Notes under the pieces: generated by a model | Databases searched by the model: none | Seen by the model: only the letters and a program-made list of their open reading frames with translations | What the model was told of the DNA's origin: nothing | Translations under genes and position numbers: made by a program | NCBI GenBank assembly: GCA_036562565.1 | Contig: DATCJY010000059.1 | Span: 1-64,000 of the forward strand | From: DATCJY01 sp036562565 | GTDB taxonomy: Bacteria; Bacteroidota; Bacteroidia; Flavobacteriales_D; Sanyastnellaceae | Reading direction: 5' to 3' | DNA: 64,000 bases | Shown here: piece after piece, positions 44,927-52,982 of the stretch | Position numbering within the stretch: the stretch's first letter is position 1 | Layout: every line of letters begins with the position of its first letter

Positions 44927-45670
44927 ATGGTGCCGTTGAAAAAAGATATCAAACTTGTACGCTCACTTCAGCAGAAAAAATTCCGCAATGAACATCAGCT
45001 CTTCGTTGTGGAAGGCAGAAAGATGGTGGATGAAGCGCTTACATCACGCTTCAAGTTGCACAGCCTCTACTCCACGGATAGCGCATACCATCCTGATAAA
45101 TGCCATCATGTGACCAAGAAAGAAATGGAAATGATGTCATCGCTGAGCACTCCATCGCCCTACTTAGCGGTATTGCATAAATCTCCCGAGACCGAGCAAT
45201 GGCCCAAAACATTGGACACTGCCGTGGTAATAATGGACGGCATAGCCGACCCCGGCAACCTAGGAACCATCCTGCGCACAGCCGAATGGTTCGGTATAAA
45301 CCATGTTTTTTGTACGGAGGATTGTGTAGAGCTCTACAACCCGAAGACCGTGCAATCCACCATGGGTAGTCTCTTCCGCGTACATGTACACTATGCGGCT
45401 GCGGAAACCATCATCCGCTACTTGCAAGAAAACAACTACAAGCTCAACGGTGCAGACATGAAAGGCACCTCGCTCTATGAATACCGATTTACCAATAAAG
45501 AAGCGATTGTGATTGGCAGCGAAAGCCACGGTATCCGCGATACCATGCGTCAAGCATTAGACGACAACTATATCACCATTCCAAGACATGGCCATGCGGA
45601 ATCACTCAATGCTTCCGTAGCCACATCCATCATTCTTTCGGAATTATATCGCCAAAAACTGCATCAATAA
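44927..45670 (+). CDS. TrmH/SpoU-family RNA 2'-O-methyltransferase
   Basis: SPOUT-fold methyltransferase, 247 residues. An N-terminal RNA-binding part (FRNEHQLFVVEGRKMVDEAL) is followed by the SPOUT motifs GIADPGNLGTILRTAEWFG, IVIGSESHGI and PRHGHAESLNASVATSIIL. It probably modifies 23S rRNA or tRNA at a ribose; the exact target cannot be read here. The ATG at 44927 is chosen. It converges on the DAHPS gene with an 11-base gap. Confidence 0.9.
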   Translation: MVPLKKDIKLVRSLQQKKFRNEHQLFVVEGRKMVDEALTSRFKLHSLYSTDSAYHPDKCHHVTKKEMEMMSSLSTPSPYLAVLHKSPETEQWPKTLDTAVVIMDGIADPGNLGTILRTAEWFGINHVFCTEDCVELYNPKTVQSTMGSLFRVHVHYAAAETIIRYLQENNYKLNGADMKGTSLYEYRFTNKEAIVIGSESHGIRDTMRQALDDNYITIPRHGHAESLNASVATSIILSELYRQKLHQ

Positions 45671-45681
45671 CGGCACCGCCC

Positions 45682-46761
45682 TTATTTGCGGTTCATCACT
45701 TCCGTCTGAATCTGTATGGACTCAATGTGAATGAGCTTCAGCAACTCACGAGTAAACTCCTCCGACAAGCCGAGCGCTTTACCGATTGCCATTCGCGAGG
45801 CTACAATCTCCTCCCAGCGTTTTACTTGCAGGACGGTCACGTTGTTGTCGCGCTTGTATTGGCCCAGTACTTCGGAAATCTTCATACGCGCAGCCAGTTT
45901 GGTGAGAATTTCCTCGTCAAGACGGTCAATTTTATCGCGCAAAGCAGCAAGCTCGTTCTTGAATTCAGGATTCTCCGCCACCGCCTCGCGCACGATGAGT
46001 TCACTCACCAGTTTGCCCAGCACCGCAGGAGTGATTTGCTGCTTTGCATCACTCCATGCCTGGTCAGGAGTGATGTGGCTTTCAATCATAAGGCCTGCCA
46101 TATTGAGGTCTAAAGCCTTTTGGGAGACCAGCGCTATCAAATCGCGGTTACCGGTGATATGACTCGGGTCGCAAATGATATCGAGTTCAGGAATGCGTGT
46201 TTTCAACTCAATCGGCATTTCCCACATCGGTGCATTGCGAAATGCGCCTTTATCGGTAGCGGAAAATCCTCTGTGAATAGCCGCCATCTTCTTGATGCCT
46301 GCTTTGTAGAGGCGTTCAATGGCTCCCATCCACAACTCCAAATCAGGATTGACAGGATTTTTGACCATCACAGGAATGTCCACACCATTTAACGCGTCAG
46401 CAATCTCCTGAACGGAAAAAGGGTTTACAGTAGTTCGGGCTCCAATCCAAAGGATATCGATACCCGCTTTGAGGCAAGCCTCCACGTGGTGAGCGTTGGC
46501 TACCTCCGTTGCGGTGGGGAGAGAAGTCAACTTGCCGGCTTTTGTGAGCCAAGCCAAAGCCGGTTCACCGGCACCTTCATATTGTCCCGGGCGGGTACGC
46601 GGTTTCCAAATACCGGCACGCAGAACATGTACTTTACCCGTTGCCGCTAATTGTTGGGCTGTTGCGAGGGTCTGTTCCTCGGTCTCAGCGCTACAAGGAC
46701 CACTGATGATGACCGGCTTGCCACCGGTGTTCAACCAGTGATGAATGGAAATTAAATCCAT
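45682..46761 (-). CDS. Bifunctional DAHP synthase / chorismate mutase
   Basis: First enzyme of aromatic amino acid synthesis joined to chorismate mutase. The first ~265 residues form a KDO8P-type DAHP synthase with SGPCSAETEEQ, KPRTRPGQYEG and DPSHITGNR. The C-terminal ~90 residues form an AroQ-type chorismate mutase (LAALRDKIDRLDEEILTKLAARMKIS). In Bacteroidota this order (DAHPS then CM) is common and the mutase part gives prephenate feedback control. Length 359 fits. It is a lone minus-strand gene. Confidence 0.93.
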   Translation of the reverse strand: MDLISIHHWLNTGGKPVIISGPCSAETEEQTLATAQQLAATGKVHVLRAGIWKPRTRPGQYEGAGEPALAWLTKAGKLTSLPTATEVANAHHVEACLKAGIDILWIGARTTVNPFSVQEIADALNGVDIPVMVKNPVNPDLELWMGAIERLYKAGIKKMAAIHRGFSATDKGAFRNAPMWEMPIELKTRIPELDIICDPSHITGNRDLIALVSQKALDLNMAGLMIESHITPDQAWSDAKQQITPAVLGKLVSELIVREAVAENPEFKNELAALRDKIDRLDEEILTKLAARMKISEVLGQYKRDNNVTVLQVKRWEEIVASRMAIGKALGLSEEFTRELLKLIHIESIQIQTEVMNRK

Positions 46762-46944
46762 CGAAATTCCAGATTATTTAGTTGCTCAATTTTCTATAAA
46801 AATGCCCCAATAGGGTTACTTACGAATCGGCCCAAGGCCGCTCCACTCGGCAAAAAACCAAGCCGCGAAAGTAGCTTTTCCCATTTTCAACGAGCAAGTG
46901 TTTACACAAAAGAATTCGATTTTTCAGAAAAATGGGAAATACCC

Positions 46945-46952
46945 TATTTTTG
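46945..46952 (+). promoter_or_regulatory. -7 element of the STAS gene
   Basis: TATTTTTG matches TAnnTTTG, 17 bases before the ATG at 46970, with a T-rich stretch about 20 bases upstream that could act as -33. Confidence 0.4.
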
Positions 46953-46969
46953 GCCAAACACTTATATCC

Positions 46970-47332
46970 ATGAAGTTCAAAGTAGACCATAAAGAAAAAG
47001 TAGCCATCATAACTTCTTCCGTGGAGAAGTTGGATGCTATCCACGCTCCTGAATTAAAAGGTGAAATAGTGATGCTTAACAAAGAAGGTCATCGCAACAT
47101 CATCCTAAACCTTACCGACACCCGCTACATCGATTCATCAGGACTTAGCGCTATTTTGGTCGGTAACAGAATGTGTAACGAAGCCAACGGTTCATTCGTT
47201 ATCTGCGGACTTCAAGAGAATGTGAGCAAGCTCATTTCTATCTCTCAGTTGGACAAAATCCTCAAAATCACCCCGACATTGAGCGAAGCTGTTGACCTCG
47301 TTTACATGGACGAAGTGGAACGTGAAATCTAA
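46970..47332 (+). CDS. STAS-domain protein (anti-sigma factor antagonist type)
   Basis: The 120-residue product is a single STAS domain of the SpoIIAA type, with the phosphorylation-loop motif DTRYIDSSGLSAILVGN; the serine pair is where kinases act. It may regulate an anti-sigma factor or a partner protein. The ATG at 46970 is chosen over an upstream frame. The gene is followed within 25 bases by a T9SS protein gene and then rnz. STAS and rnz are frequent neighbours in Flavobacteriia as far as I recall; here the T9SS gene stands between them. Confidence 0.85.
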   Translation: MKFKVDHKEKVAIITSSVEKLDAIHAPELKGEIVMLNKEGHRNIILNLTDTRYIDSSGLSAILVGNRMCNEANGSFVICGLQENVSKLISISQLDKILKITPTLSEAVDLVYMDEVEREI

Positions 47333-47356
47333 TTTTAATTGGTACATATACTGCAA

Positions 47357-48178
47357 ATGAAAAAAGCTCTACTTCTTCTAGCTGTTCTATTTACTGGCGT
47401 AAGCCTATCTGCTCAAACATGTGTTCCCGAAGATTATGATTGGGGAAGTGCCTCCTTTGGCGTATCACCTGATCCGAATGCCGGAGAGTCATTCATGGTA
47501 GGTCATGTGGGTTTACCTTATTACGATGTAATTTACGTGAAATGCCCATCCGTTGCCGGTGATGTATTAGGTCCAGACAGTCCTTGGTATCAATTTGCTG
47601 CCGGTGTTGCATTGGACTCTGTTCGCCTCAATAGCATTACTCTTGACAACGGCTTGACCCAAATGCCTCTTTCAGACATTGGATTGACGCTCACCTGCAA
47701 CAACAACGGTGAGTCCAGCAATCCATGCATGTTCTATCCCGGCCATGTGTATTGTGGTGACATCTCCGGAACACCAACCGTAGCGGGCGAATGGCCGGTT
47801 ACCATCAACATTACTGCTTACCTCACTTTCGGTGGTGCACAAGCCATCGATTACCCATTGGAAGGTTATACCTTCATCGTTAATGCCGAAACAGTATCGG
47901 TGACTGAAACTGCAGCCGCCAATTTCAACGTAGAGCAGAACGTTCCAAACCCTGCTAACAACTACACGCAAGTGACCTTCACACTTCCTGCTGCTGAAGA
48001 AGCAAGCATTACTGTTACCAATCTCATTGGTGAAGTAGTGTTGAAGAAAAACGTGAAGAGCAAGCGTGGTGAAAATACCGTAGGCCTGGATACAAGCGAT
48101 ATTCCAAACGGAATCTACTTGTACTCCGTGCAAACCGGTACCAAGAAAATCACCAAGAGAATGGTGATTCAACACTGA
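47357..48178 (+). CDS. Secreted protein with type IX sorting domain
   Basis: The 273-residue product has a signal peptide (MKKALLLLAVLFTGVSLSAQ) and a C-terminal type A sorting domain of about 80 residues (VEQNVPNPANNYTQVTFTLP through NGIYLYSVQTGTKKITKRMVIQ). The middle is a beta-rich domain without recognisable catalytic motif. It contains paired Cys. It is thus exported across the outer membrane by T9SS and possibly attached at the surface. It has a strong terminator, and lies between STAS and rnz. Confidence 0.85.
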   Translation: MKKALLLLAVLFTGVSLSAQTCVPEDYDWGSASFGVSPDPNAGESFMVGHVGLPYYDVIYVKCPSVAGDVLGPDSPWYQFAAGVALDSVRLNSITLDNGLTQMPLSDIGLTLTCNNNGESSNPCMFYPGHVYCGDISGTPTVAGEWPVTINITAYLTFGGAQAIDYPLEGYTFIVNAETVSVTETAAANFNVEQNVPNPANNYTQVTFTLPAAEEASITVTNLIGEVVLKKNVKSKRGENTVGLDTSDIPNGIYLYSVQTGTKKITKRMVIQH

Positions 48179-48202
48179 TAAGGCTATTAAATACGGATAT
48201 TT

Positions 48203-48234
48203 GAAACCGCTTACCCCGAGCGGTTTCTTTTTTT
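48203..48234 (+). terminator. Terminator after the T9SS gene
   Basis: A 9-bp stem GAAACCGCT/AGCGGTTTC (48203-48211 with 48219-48227) is followed by a T-run. It lies directly before the rnz start (48241), which implies that rnz has readthrough or a promoter within the preceding gene. Confidence 0.85.
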
Positions 48235-48240
48235 ATATAG

Positions 48241-49152
48241 ATGACGTTCGAAGTAACCATATTAGGATGCGGGGCTGCCGCCCCCACTACCAAGCACAAT
48301 CCGACTGCTCAGGTAGTGAATATGCATGATAAGCTCTTCCTGATTGATTGTGGCGAAGGTACCCAGATGCAGATGCGCAAATACAAAATCCGTTTTCAGC
48401 GCATCAATCACATCTTCATCTCTCACCTGCATGGCGACCACTACCTCGGCCTATTGGGTTTCATCAGCAGTATGCATTTACTGGGGCGCAAGACCAAACT
48501 GCACATCTATGGTCCTGCCGATTTGAAAGCCATCATTGACCTCAACCTCAAAGCGTCCTCCACCTTTTTGGACTATGATATAGATTTCCACGCTACGGAT
48601 GTAAAGAATCGCCAGAAAATCTATGAGGACAAATCACTCGAGGTTTATTCGTTTCCGCTCAAGCACCGCGTGGACTGCTGCGGCTTCATCTTCTGGGAAA
48701 AACAGCGCAAGCCGAAAGTGGAAAAGGACATCATCGAGCGCTACAACTTGCGACCGAGTCAAATCATTCAACTCAAACGCGGTGAGGACATTGTATTGGA
48801 CGATGGCAGCGTGCTGCCATTCAGCGAGGCTTGCACACCTGCAGCACCGCCAAAGTCGTATGCTTATTGCTCCGATACGGCATACTCCGAAACAGTGATT
48901 GAAAATGTGCAAGGAGCCACGTTGCTTTATCACGAATCAACCTTTCTTAACACGGAATTGGAGCGCGCCAAAGCGACCTTTCACAGCACTGCCACGCAGG
49001 CAGCAACTGTTGCACTGAAAGCGAACGCTAAACGACTGGTGCTAGGGCACTTCTCCGCACGTTATACCGAAGAGCACGACTTTATCACTGAAGCGTCTGC
49101 TATCTTTCCCAATGTGGAGCTTGCCAGTGAAGGACTCACTTTTTATATCTGA
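48241..49152 (+). CDS. rnz: Ribonuclease Z
   Basis: Metallo-beta-lactamase-fold tRNA 3'-endonuclease, 303 residues. The metal-binding motif SHLHGDHYLGL is near residue 64, with LIDCGEGTQMQM before it. The later KHRVDCCGF, CSDTAYSE and LVLGHFSARY carry the remaining ligands. Length is normal. The ATG begins six bases after the T-run of the preceding terminator, so its transcription may start inside the upstream gene or depend on readthrough. Confidence 0.96.
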   Translation: MTFEVTILGCGAAAPTTKHNPTAQVVNMHDKLFLIDCGEGTQMQMRKYKIRFQRINHIFISHLHGDHYLGLLGFISSMHLLGRKTKLHIYGPADLKAIIDLNLKASSTFLDYDIDFHATDVKNRQKIYEDKSLEVYSFPLKHRVDCCGFIFWEKQRKPKVEKDIIERYNLRPSQIIQLKRGEDIVLDDGSVLPFSEACTPAAPPKSYAYCSDTAYSETVIENVQGATLLYHESTFLNTELERAKATFHSTATQAATVALKANAKRLVLGHFSARYTEEHDFITEASAIFPNVELASEGLTFYI

Positions 49153-49158
49153 TACACG

Positions 49159-49187
49159 AAAAGAGCCGCTACTAAAGCGGCTCTTTT
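49159..49187. terminator. Bidirectional terminator between rnz and the sugar dehydrogenase gene
   Basis: A 12-bp stem AAAAGAGCCGCT/AGCGGCTCTTTT (49159-49170 with 49176-49187) has a 5-nt loop. Flanking A- and T-runs allow function in both directions. Confidence 0.9.
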
Positions 49188-49209
49188 ATTAGCGATTCCA
49201 ATTGTTGTT

Positions 49210-50637
49210 TCATCGAACAACAAAACTCTTGGTCAACTTGGTTCCCTCCCCCACTATGAGCCAGTAATTACCGCGTGCAAGATGTTGGATGGGTATAGGT
49301 GTAATGGTTTGTTGAATATCCAAGTTCATGATATGCTTGCCATCTACTGCGTAGATAGCAGCCTTCTGCCCAATTAGTTTTTCAGCCACCTCAAGTGTTA
49401 TCTGATCCACTGCGGGATTAGGATATACATTGAGTTGAGAGGAAAGGGCTGCATGATTTTTTACCGCGACATATTCATCGTTGCGAAACTGAATAATTTT
49501 ATTGGGACCGGAGCCGGGATAACCCGTACCATTGAGCGCCACATAAACCGTTCCATCGAAAGGATTGTAGCACACATCGCGGAAACGTTGATTGAGCGTA
49601 GTGAAGTATTTGTCTTCACCGATGACACTCAACCCATCTTCACTAAGGTGCAACACAGAAACTCGGTCTCTATCGGAGTTGGTACCGGACAAACCGCCCA
49701 TCACTCCCATAAGAACACTGTGTTGCCATTCCGGTATGGCGGGATGGTTGTAATAAATAATACCATTGACGGCTACACAAGGCGACCACTCCATCAGAGG
49801 CTCGCGCACGTTGTGCTCCTCACAGAATGACAATTCAGCCGGTGTATCACAAGCACCTTCCACATTTGGCCAACCGTAGTTTCTGTTTTCTTCTATGATG
49901 TTGAATTCATCGCTATTCGTTTGTCCGTGCTCGCTGCTGTAGAGAATTCCGTTAGGGCCATAGCACAAGCCTTGCGCATTGCGGTGTCCATATGACCACA
50001 CATAACTCTCGGGATTCGGATTATCGGTAGGAATGGAACCATCGAGATTGATGCGCAATACTTTTCCATTGAGTGAATTGAGGTTCTGAGCAAGGGCACC
50101 GCTACCGGTATCACCGGTGGTCATCATGATTTTGCCATCAGGAGAAATGGCGAGTCGCGAACCATTGTGAATGTAATTGCCGGGAATATTATCAATCAAA
50201 TTATCGGGATTCACGAGTTCTGTACCGTTCCACTCATATGCTACAAGGCGCTCGCGCACATTGTTGCCACTCATATAATTATATACCAAGAACACCTTGG
50301 GATTCATCTCAAAGTCAGGATGAAAGGCCATTCCCAAAAGTCCAGGCTCGCTGCTGCCACCATTGGGCACCAGGCTGCTGATGTTTAGCACCGTAGTGTA
50401 TTGACCAATCTCAGGATTGATGCGGTACACATATCCTTTCCGCGAGGTACACCAGATATAATCATCCGGACCCCATTGTATTTCCCAAGGCAAATCAATG
50501 CCCGATACCAAATCGGTTTGCATGAGGGTGGTATTTCCCACCTGCCAAGTGGTTTGTGACATAGCGGGCACCTGCACCAAACAACCAAGCCATAACAGCA
50601 AGCAGGCAGTGCAGATGGAGAGTAGTTCGCTTCTCAT
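49210..50637 (-). CDS. PQQ-type soluble sugar dehydrogenase with T9SS sorting domain
   Basis: The 475-residue secreted protein has a signal peptide (about residues 1-27) and a beta-propeller of the glucose/sorbosone dehydrogenase family. Diagnostic segments are GLLGMAFHPDFEMN, HGQTNSDEFNIIEENRNYGWP and the GTNSDRDRVS loop. The C-terminal ~75 residues (LNVYPNPAVDQITLEVAEKL) form a T9SS type A sorting domain. It is thus an extracellular aldose dehydrogenase candidate; the sugar and whether PQQ is used are unproven. The ATG at 50637 is chosen over a TTG three codons upstream. Confidence 0.88.
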   Translation of the reverse strand: MRSELLSICTACLLLWLGCLVQVPAMSQTTWQVGNTTLMQTDLVSGIDLPWEIQWGPDDYIWCTSRKGYVYRINPEIGQYTTVLNISSLVPNGGSSEPGLLGMAFHPDFEMNPKVFLVYNYMSGNNVRERLVAYEWNGTELVNPDNLIDNIPGNYIHNGSRLAISPDGKIMMTTGDTGSGALAQNLNSLNGKVLRINLDGSIPTDNPNPESYVWSYGHRNAQGLCYGPNGILYSSEHGQTNSDEFNIIEENRNYGWPNVEGACDTPAELSFCEEHNVREPLMEWSPCVAVNGIIYYNHPAIPEWQHSVLMGVMGGLSGTNSDRDRVSVLHLSEDGLSVIGEDKYFTTLNQRFRDVCYNPFDGTVYVALNGTGYPGSGPNKIIQFRNDEYVAVKNHAALSSQLNVYPNPAVDQITLEVAEKLIGQKAAIYAVDGKHIMNLDIQQTITPIPIQHLARGNYWLIVGEGTKLTKSFVVR

Positions 50638-50743
50638 AGGTTTCAAAATTTTTTATTAGCGAAAATATCTCCTTACCCGATGTGTGCAGAAGTAAAAAAA
50701 AGCCAGCATATTGAAATCCCTAGTATGCCAATAAGCGGCATCT

Positions 50744-50751
50744 TACTTTTG
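50744..50751 (+). promoter_or_regulatory. -7 element of mazG
   Basis: TACTTTTG is an exact TAnnTTTG match 38 bases upstream of the mazG ATG. Confidence 0.45.
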
Positions 50752-50789
50752 CCGCGGCAATTTTCAAAGTAGCTATTGCCACGGATGAT

Positions 50790-51566
50790 ATGAATACAAT
50801 GGAGCAAAAGAAGGATGCGTTTGAACGCCTTCTCAACATCATGGACGAATTGCGCGAGCAGTGTCCATGGGACAAGAAACAAACTCTTGAAAGCCTTCGC
50901 CACCTCACCATTGAGGAGGTGTATGAGCTGGGCGATGCCATCCTTGATAACAACATGGATGAAATCAAAAAAGAATTGGGCGATGTCATGCTACATATGG
51001 TGTTCTATGCACGTATTGCCAGCGAGACGCAACACTTTGATATAGCCGATGTGCTCAACGGAATTTGCGAAAAACTTATCTCGCGCCACCCTCACATCTA
51101 TGGCGATGTGACGGTGAAAGATGAAGAAGAAGTAAAATCCAACTGGGAAAAGCTTAAACTAAAAGAAGGTAAAAAGAGCGTACTCGAAGGTGTTCCACGC
51201 TCCTTGCCGGCCATGGTAAAGGCACAACGCATACAAGACAAAGCTCGTGGTGTTGGTTTTGATTGGGACAACGAACACCAAGTGTGGGACAAGGTGCAGG
51301 AAGAACTCGCGGAGTTCAAAGCCGAAGCCGACAAGAGCGATAACCAAGAAAAGATAGAAGATGAATTTGGCGATGTGCTCTTCTCGCTCATCAACTATGC
51401 GCGTTTCAAAGGCATCAATCCTGAAGACGCACTTGAGCGCACCAATAAGAAATTCATCAAGCGCTTCCAATACCTCGAAACCGAAAGCAAAAAAGACGGC
51501 AAAGTCCTCGGCCAAATGACCTTGGAGGAAATGGACGAGTATTGGAATAGAGCGAAACATCTTTAA
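50790..51566 (+). CDS. mazG: Nucleoside triphosphate pyrophosphohydrolase MazG
   Basis: All-alpha NTP pyrophosphatase that hydrolyses (d)NTPs to (d)NMP and PPi, a housecleaning enzyme. Two MazG domains are seen: the first with CPWDKKQTLESLRHLTIEEVYELGDAI and ELGDVMLHMVFYA, the second with VWDKVQEELAEFKAEAD and EFGDVLFSLINYAR. The EExxE-type metal motifs lie in both. The 258-residue length is normal. An odd hairpin-type repeat follows the stop. Confidence 0.95.
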   Translation: MNTMEQKKDAFERLLNIMDELREQCPWDKKQTLESLRHLTIEEVYELGDAILDNNMDEIKKELGDVMLHMVFYARIASETQHFDIADVLNGICEKLISRHPHIYGDVTVKDEEEVKSNWEKLKLKEGKKSVLEGVPRSLPAMVKAQRIQDKARGVGFDWDNEHQVWDKVQEELAEFKAEADKSDNQEKIEDEFGDVLFSLINYARFKGINPEDALERTNKKFIKRFQYLETESKKDGKVLGQMTLEEMDEYWNRAKHL

Positions 51567-51628
51567 TGGTACAAGGTCTTTGGTCTTGAGCTGCTCAAGT
51601 CCCACGACTCTTGATTCACGACCATTAA
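51563..51628. repeat. 66-bp inverted-repeat element after mazG
   Basis: The outer arms TTAATGGT (51563-51570) and ACCATTAA (51621-51628) are exact complements. At the centre CTTGAGC and GCTCAAG flank a single T. The element includes the mazG stop codon. The inner parts between the two stems are only partly complementary, so it resembles a small, degenerate MITE-like hairpin. No similar copy was found in this window. Confidence 0.5.
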
Positions 51629-51679
51629 TTAGAATAAACAAAACGAAAAGGCAACGATTGCAGCTTGTGCAACGCAGTT

Positions 51680-52366
51680 ATGGGAAAAGACAAACTCAAA
51701 AAGTGGGCAGAAAACAAGACATTCGGCAATGTGTTTGAACCAGATTTGCTGCCTATCATAAAAGAAGGGAAAACCTTCATGAAAGGTGAATGGCGTTCGA
51801 AGTTTTTCAAGAACGACAACCCCATAGTATTGGAGCTGGGTTGCGGTAAAGGTGAATACACCGTTGGTCTTGCCATGAACAATCCTAATGTGAATTACAT
51901 TGGTGTGGATGTCAAAGGGCATCGCTTTCATAAAGGCGCGAAGGAAGCCATCGAGCAAGGACTCAGCAATGTGGCTTTTCTTCGCACACGCGTGGAGTTC
52001 ATCGAGTCCTTCTTCGACAAGGATGAAGTGGATGAGATATGGCTCACCTTTAGCGATCCACAACCGCAAGACCACGAAGGCAAGCGCAGAATTACCAGTC
52101 TTTATTACATCGATAAATACAAGAAGTTTATCAAGCCGGGTGGTATGATTCATATCAAGCACGATAACCCCGACCTCTATGCCAAAGCCATGAAAGAGCT
52201 AACTGGCGCTGGCTACACGATTGAAGTAGCAAATGATGATATCTATGGCGACTTCATGCAAACACAACCTGAAGAGATGCAACGCATCCTCAACATTCGC
52301 ACTTACTATGAGCAGATGTGGCTGGATGAAGGGCGCAAGATTAAGTACATACGTTTTAGGGTGTAG
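51680..52366 (+). CDS. trmB: tRNA (guanine-N7-)-methyltransferase
   Basis: Makes m7G46 in tRNA. The 228-residue product contains motif I VLELGCGKGEYTVGLAM, the TrmB motif FSDPQPQDHEGKRRI and the IHIKHDN C-terminal motif. In TrmB the usual sequence is FPDPWPK; the FSDPQP form seen here is common in Bacteroidota. The ATG at 51680 is preferred over a GTG-type frame six codons upstream. Confidence 0.95.
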   Translation: MGKDKLKKWAENKTFGNVFEPDLLPIIKEGKTFMKGEWRSKFFKNDNPIVLELGCGKGEYTVGLAMNNPNVNYIGVDVKGHRFHKGAKEAIEQGLSNVAFLRTRVEFIESFFDKDEVDEIWLTFSDPQPQDHEGKRRITSLYYIDKYKKFIKPGGMIHIKHDNPDLYAKAMKELTGAGYTIEVANDDIYGDFMQTQPEEMQRILNIRTYYEQMWLDEGRKIKYIRFRV

Positions 52367-52368
52367 AA

Positions 52369-52505
52369 GCCTTTGGCTTTTGGCCTTTAGCCCTTAGCTA
52401 TGTTACCGCGAAAGAAGAGCGACAAGGGAAGAGAAAAAAAGACGACCATTGCAATATCAAACGGCCAAATGCTATGAGCTAACAGCCAAGGGCCAACAGC
52501 TAAAG
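52369..52505. repeat. Imperfect inverted repeat between trmB and the ATL gene
   Basis: The left arm (52369-52401) is made of runs such as CTTTGGCTTTTGGCC and TTAGCCCTTAGCTATG. The right arm (52472-52505), read in reverse complement, has similar runs (CTTTAGCTGTTGGCC and TTAGCTCATAG). Arms are alike but imperfect, with about 70 bases between. The right arm overlaps an in-frame extension of the next gene, another reason to put that start at 52515. Confidence 0.5.
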
Positions 52506-52514
52506 TCACAACAC

Positions 52515-52865
52515 ATGAAACAACCTAAGCCACAAAAGCACTACACCTTCTTTGAAGACGTGTGGGCCGTGGTGCGGTTGATACCGCGCGGCCGTGTGAC
52601 CAACTACGGTGCTATAGCCACGTACCTGGGCAGCGGCCTCAGCTCGCGCATGGTAGGCTGGGCCATGAATGCTGCTCATAGTCTGCCCGACATTCCCGCC
52701 CACCGCGTAGTCAACCGCAACGGTATGCTCACGGGCAAGATGCACTTCGCCACTCCCACCGCCATGCAAGAACTTCTCGAAGCAGAAGGCATTCGTGTAG
52801 CCAACGATAAAGTTCTCGACTTCGATAAACTCAAATGGGACCCGCTGGTGGAATTGGAAATGTAA
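52515..52865 (+). CDS. Alkyltransferase-like (ATL) protein, MGMT family without the active-site Cys
   Basis: The 116-residue product is the DNA-binding domain of the O6-methylguanine-DNA methyltransferase family: FFEDVWAVVRLIPRGRVTNYGAIATYLG, GLSSRMVGWAMN, then PAHRVVNRNG. In MGMT the motif is PCHR; here the Cys is Ala (residues 61-64), as in the Thermus ATL TTHA1564. ATL proteins bind alkylated guanine and flag it for nucleotide excision repair. So repair here should be indirect. The ATG at 52515 gives the usual N-terminus; 22 further codons upstream fall in repeat sequence. Confidence 0.9.
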   Translation: MKQPKPQKHYTFFEDVWAVVRLIPRGRVTNYGAIATYLGSGLSSRMVGWAMNAAHSLPDIPAHRVVNRNGMLTGKMHFATPTAMQELLEAEGIRVANDKVLDFDKLKWDPLVELEM

Positions 52866-52875
52866 TTGGATTTTA

Positions 52876-52959
52876 GGTGTTGGGTGTTGGGTGTTGGGTA
52901 TTGGGTATTGGGTATTGGGTGTTGGGTCTTGGGTATTAGGTCTTCGGTATTCGGTATTC
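52876..52959. repeat. Minisatellite of 12 heptamers (GGTRTTG type)
   Basis: Twelve exact 7-bp units follow each other: three GGTGTTG, three GGTATTG, then GGTGTTG, GGTCTTG, GGTATTA, GGTCTTC and two GGTATTC. Substitutions are limited to the fourth and last positions; there are no indels. This pattern fits slippage or unequal exchange with subsequent drift. Confidence 0.93.
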
Positions 52960-52982
52960 AGAGTTGGCGATGGTACTAAGGG

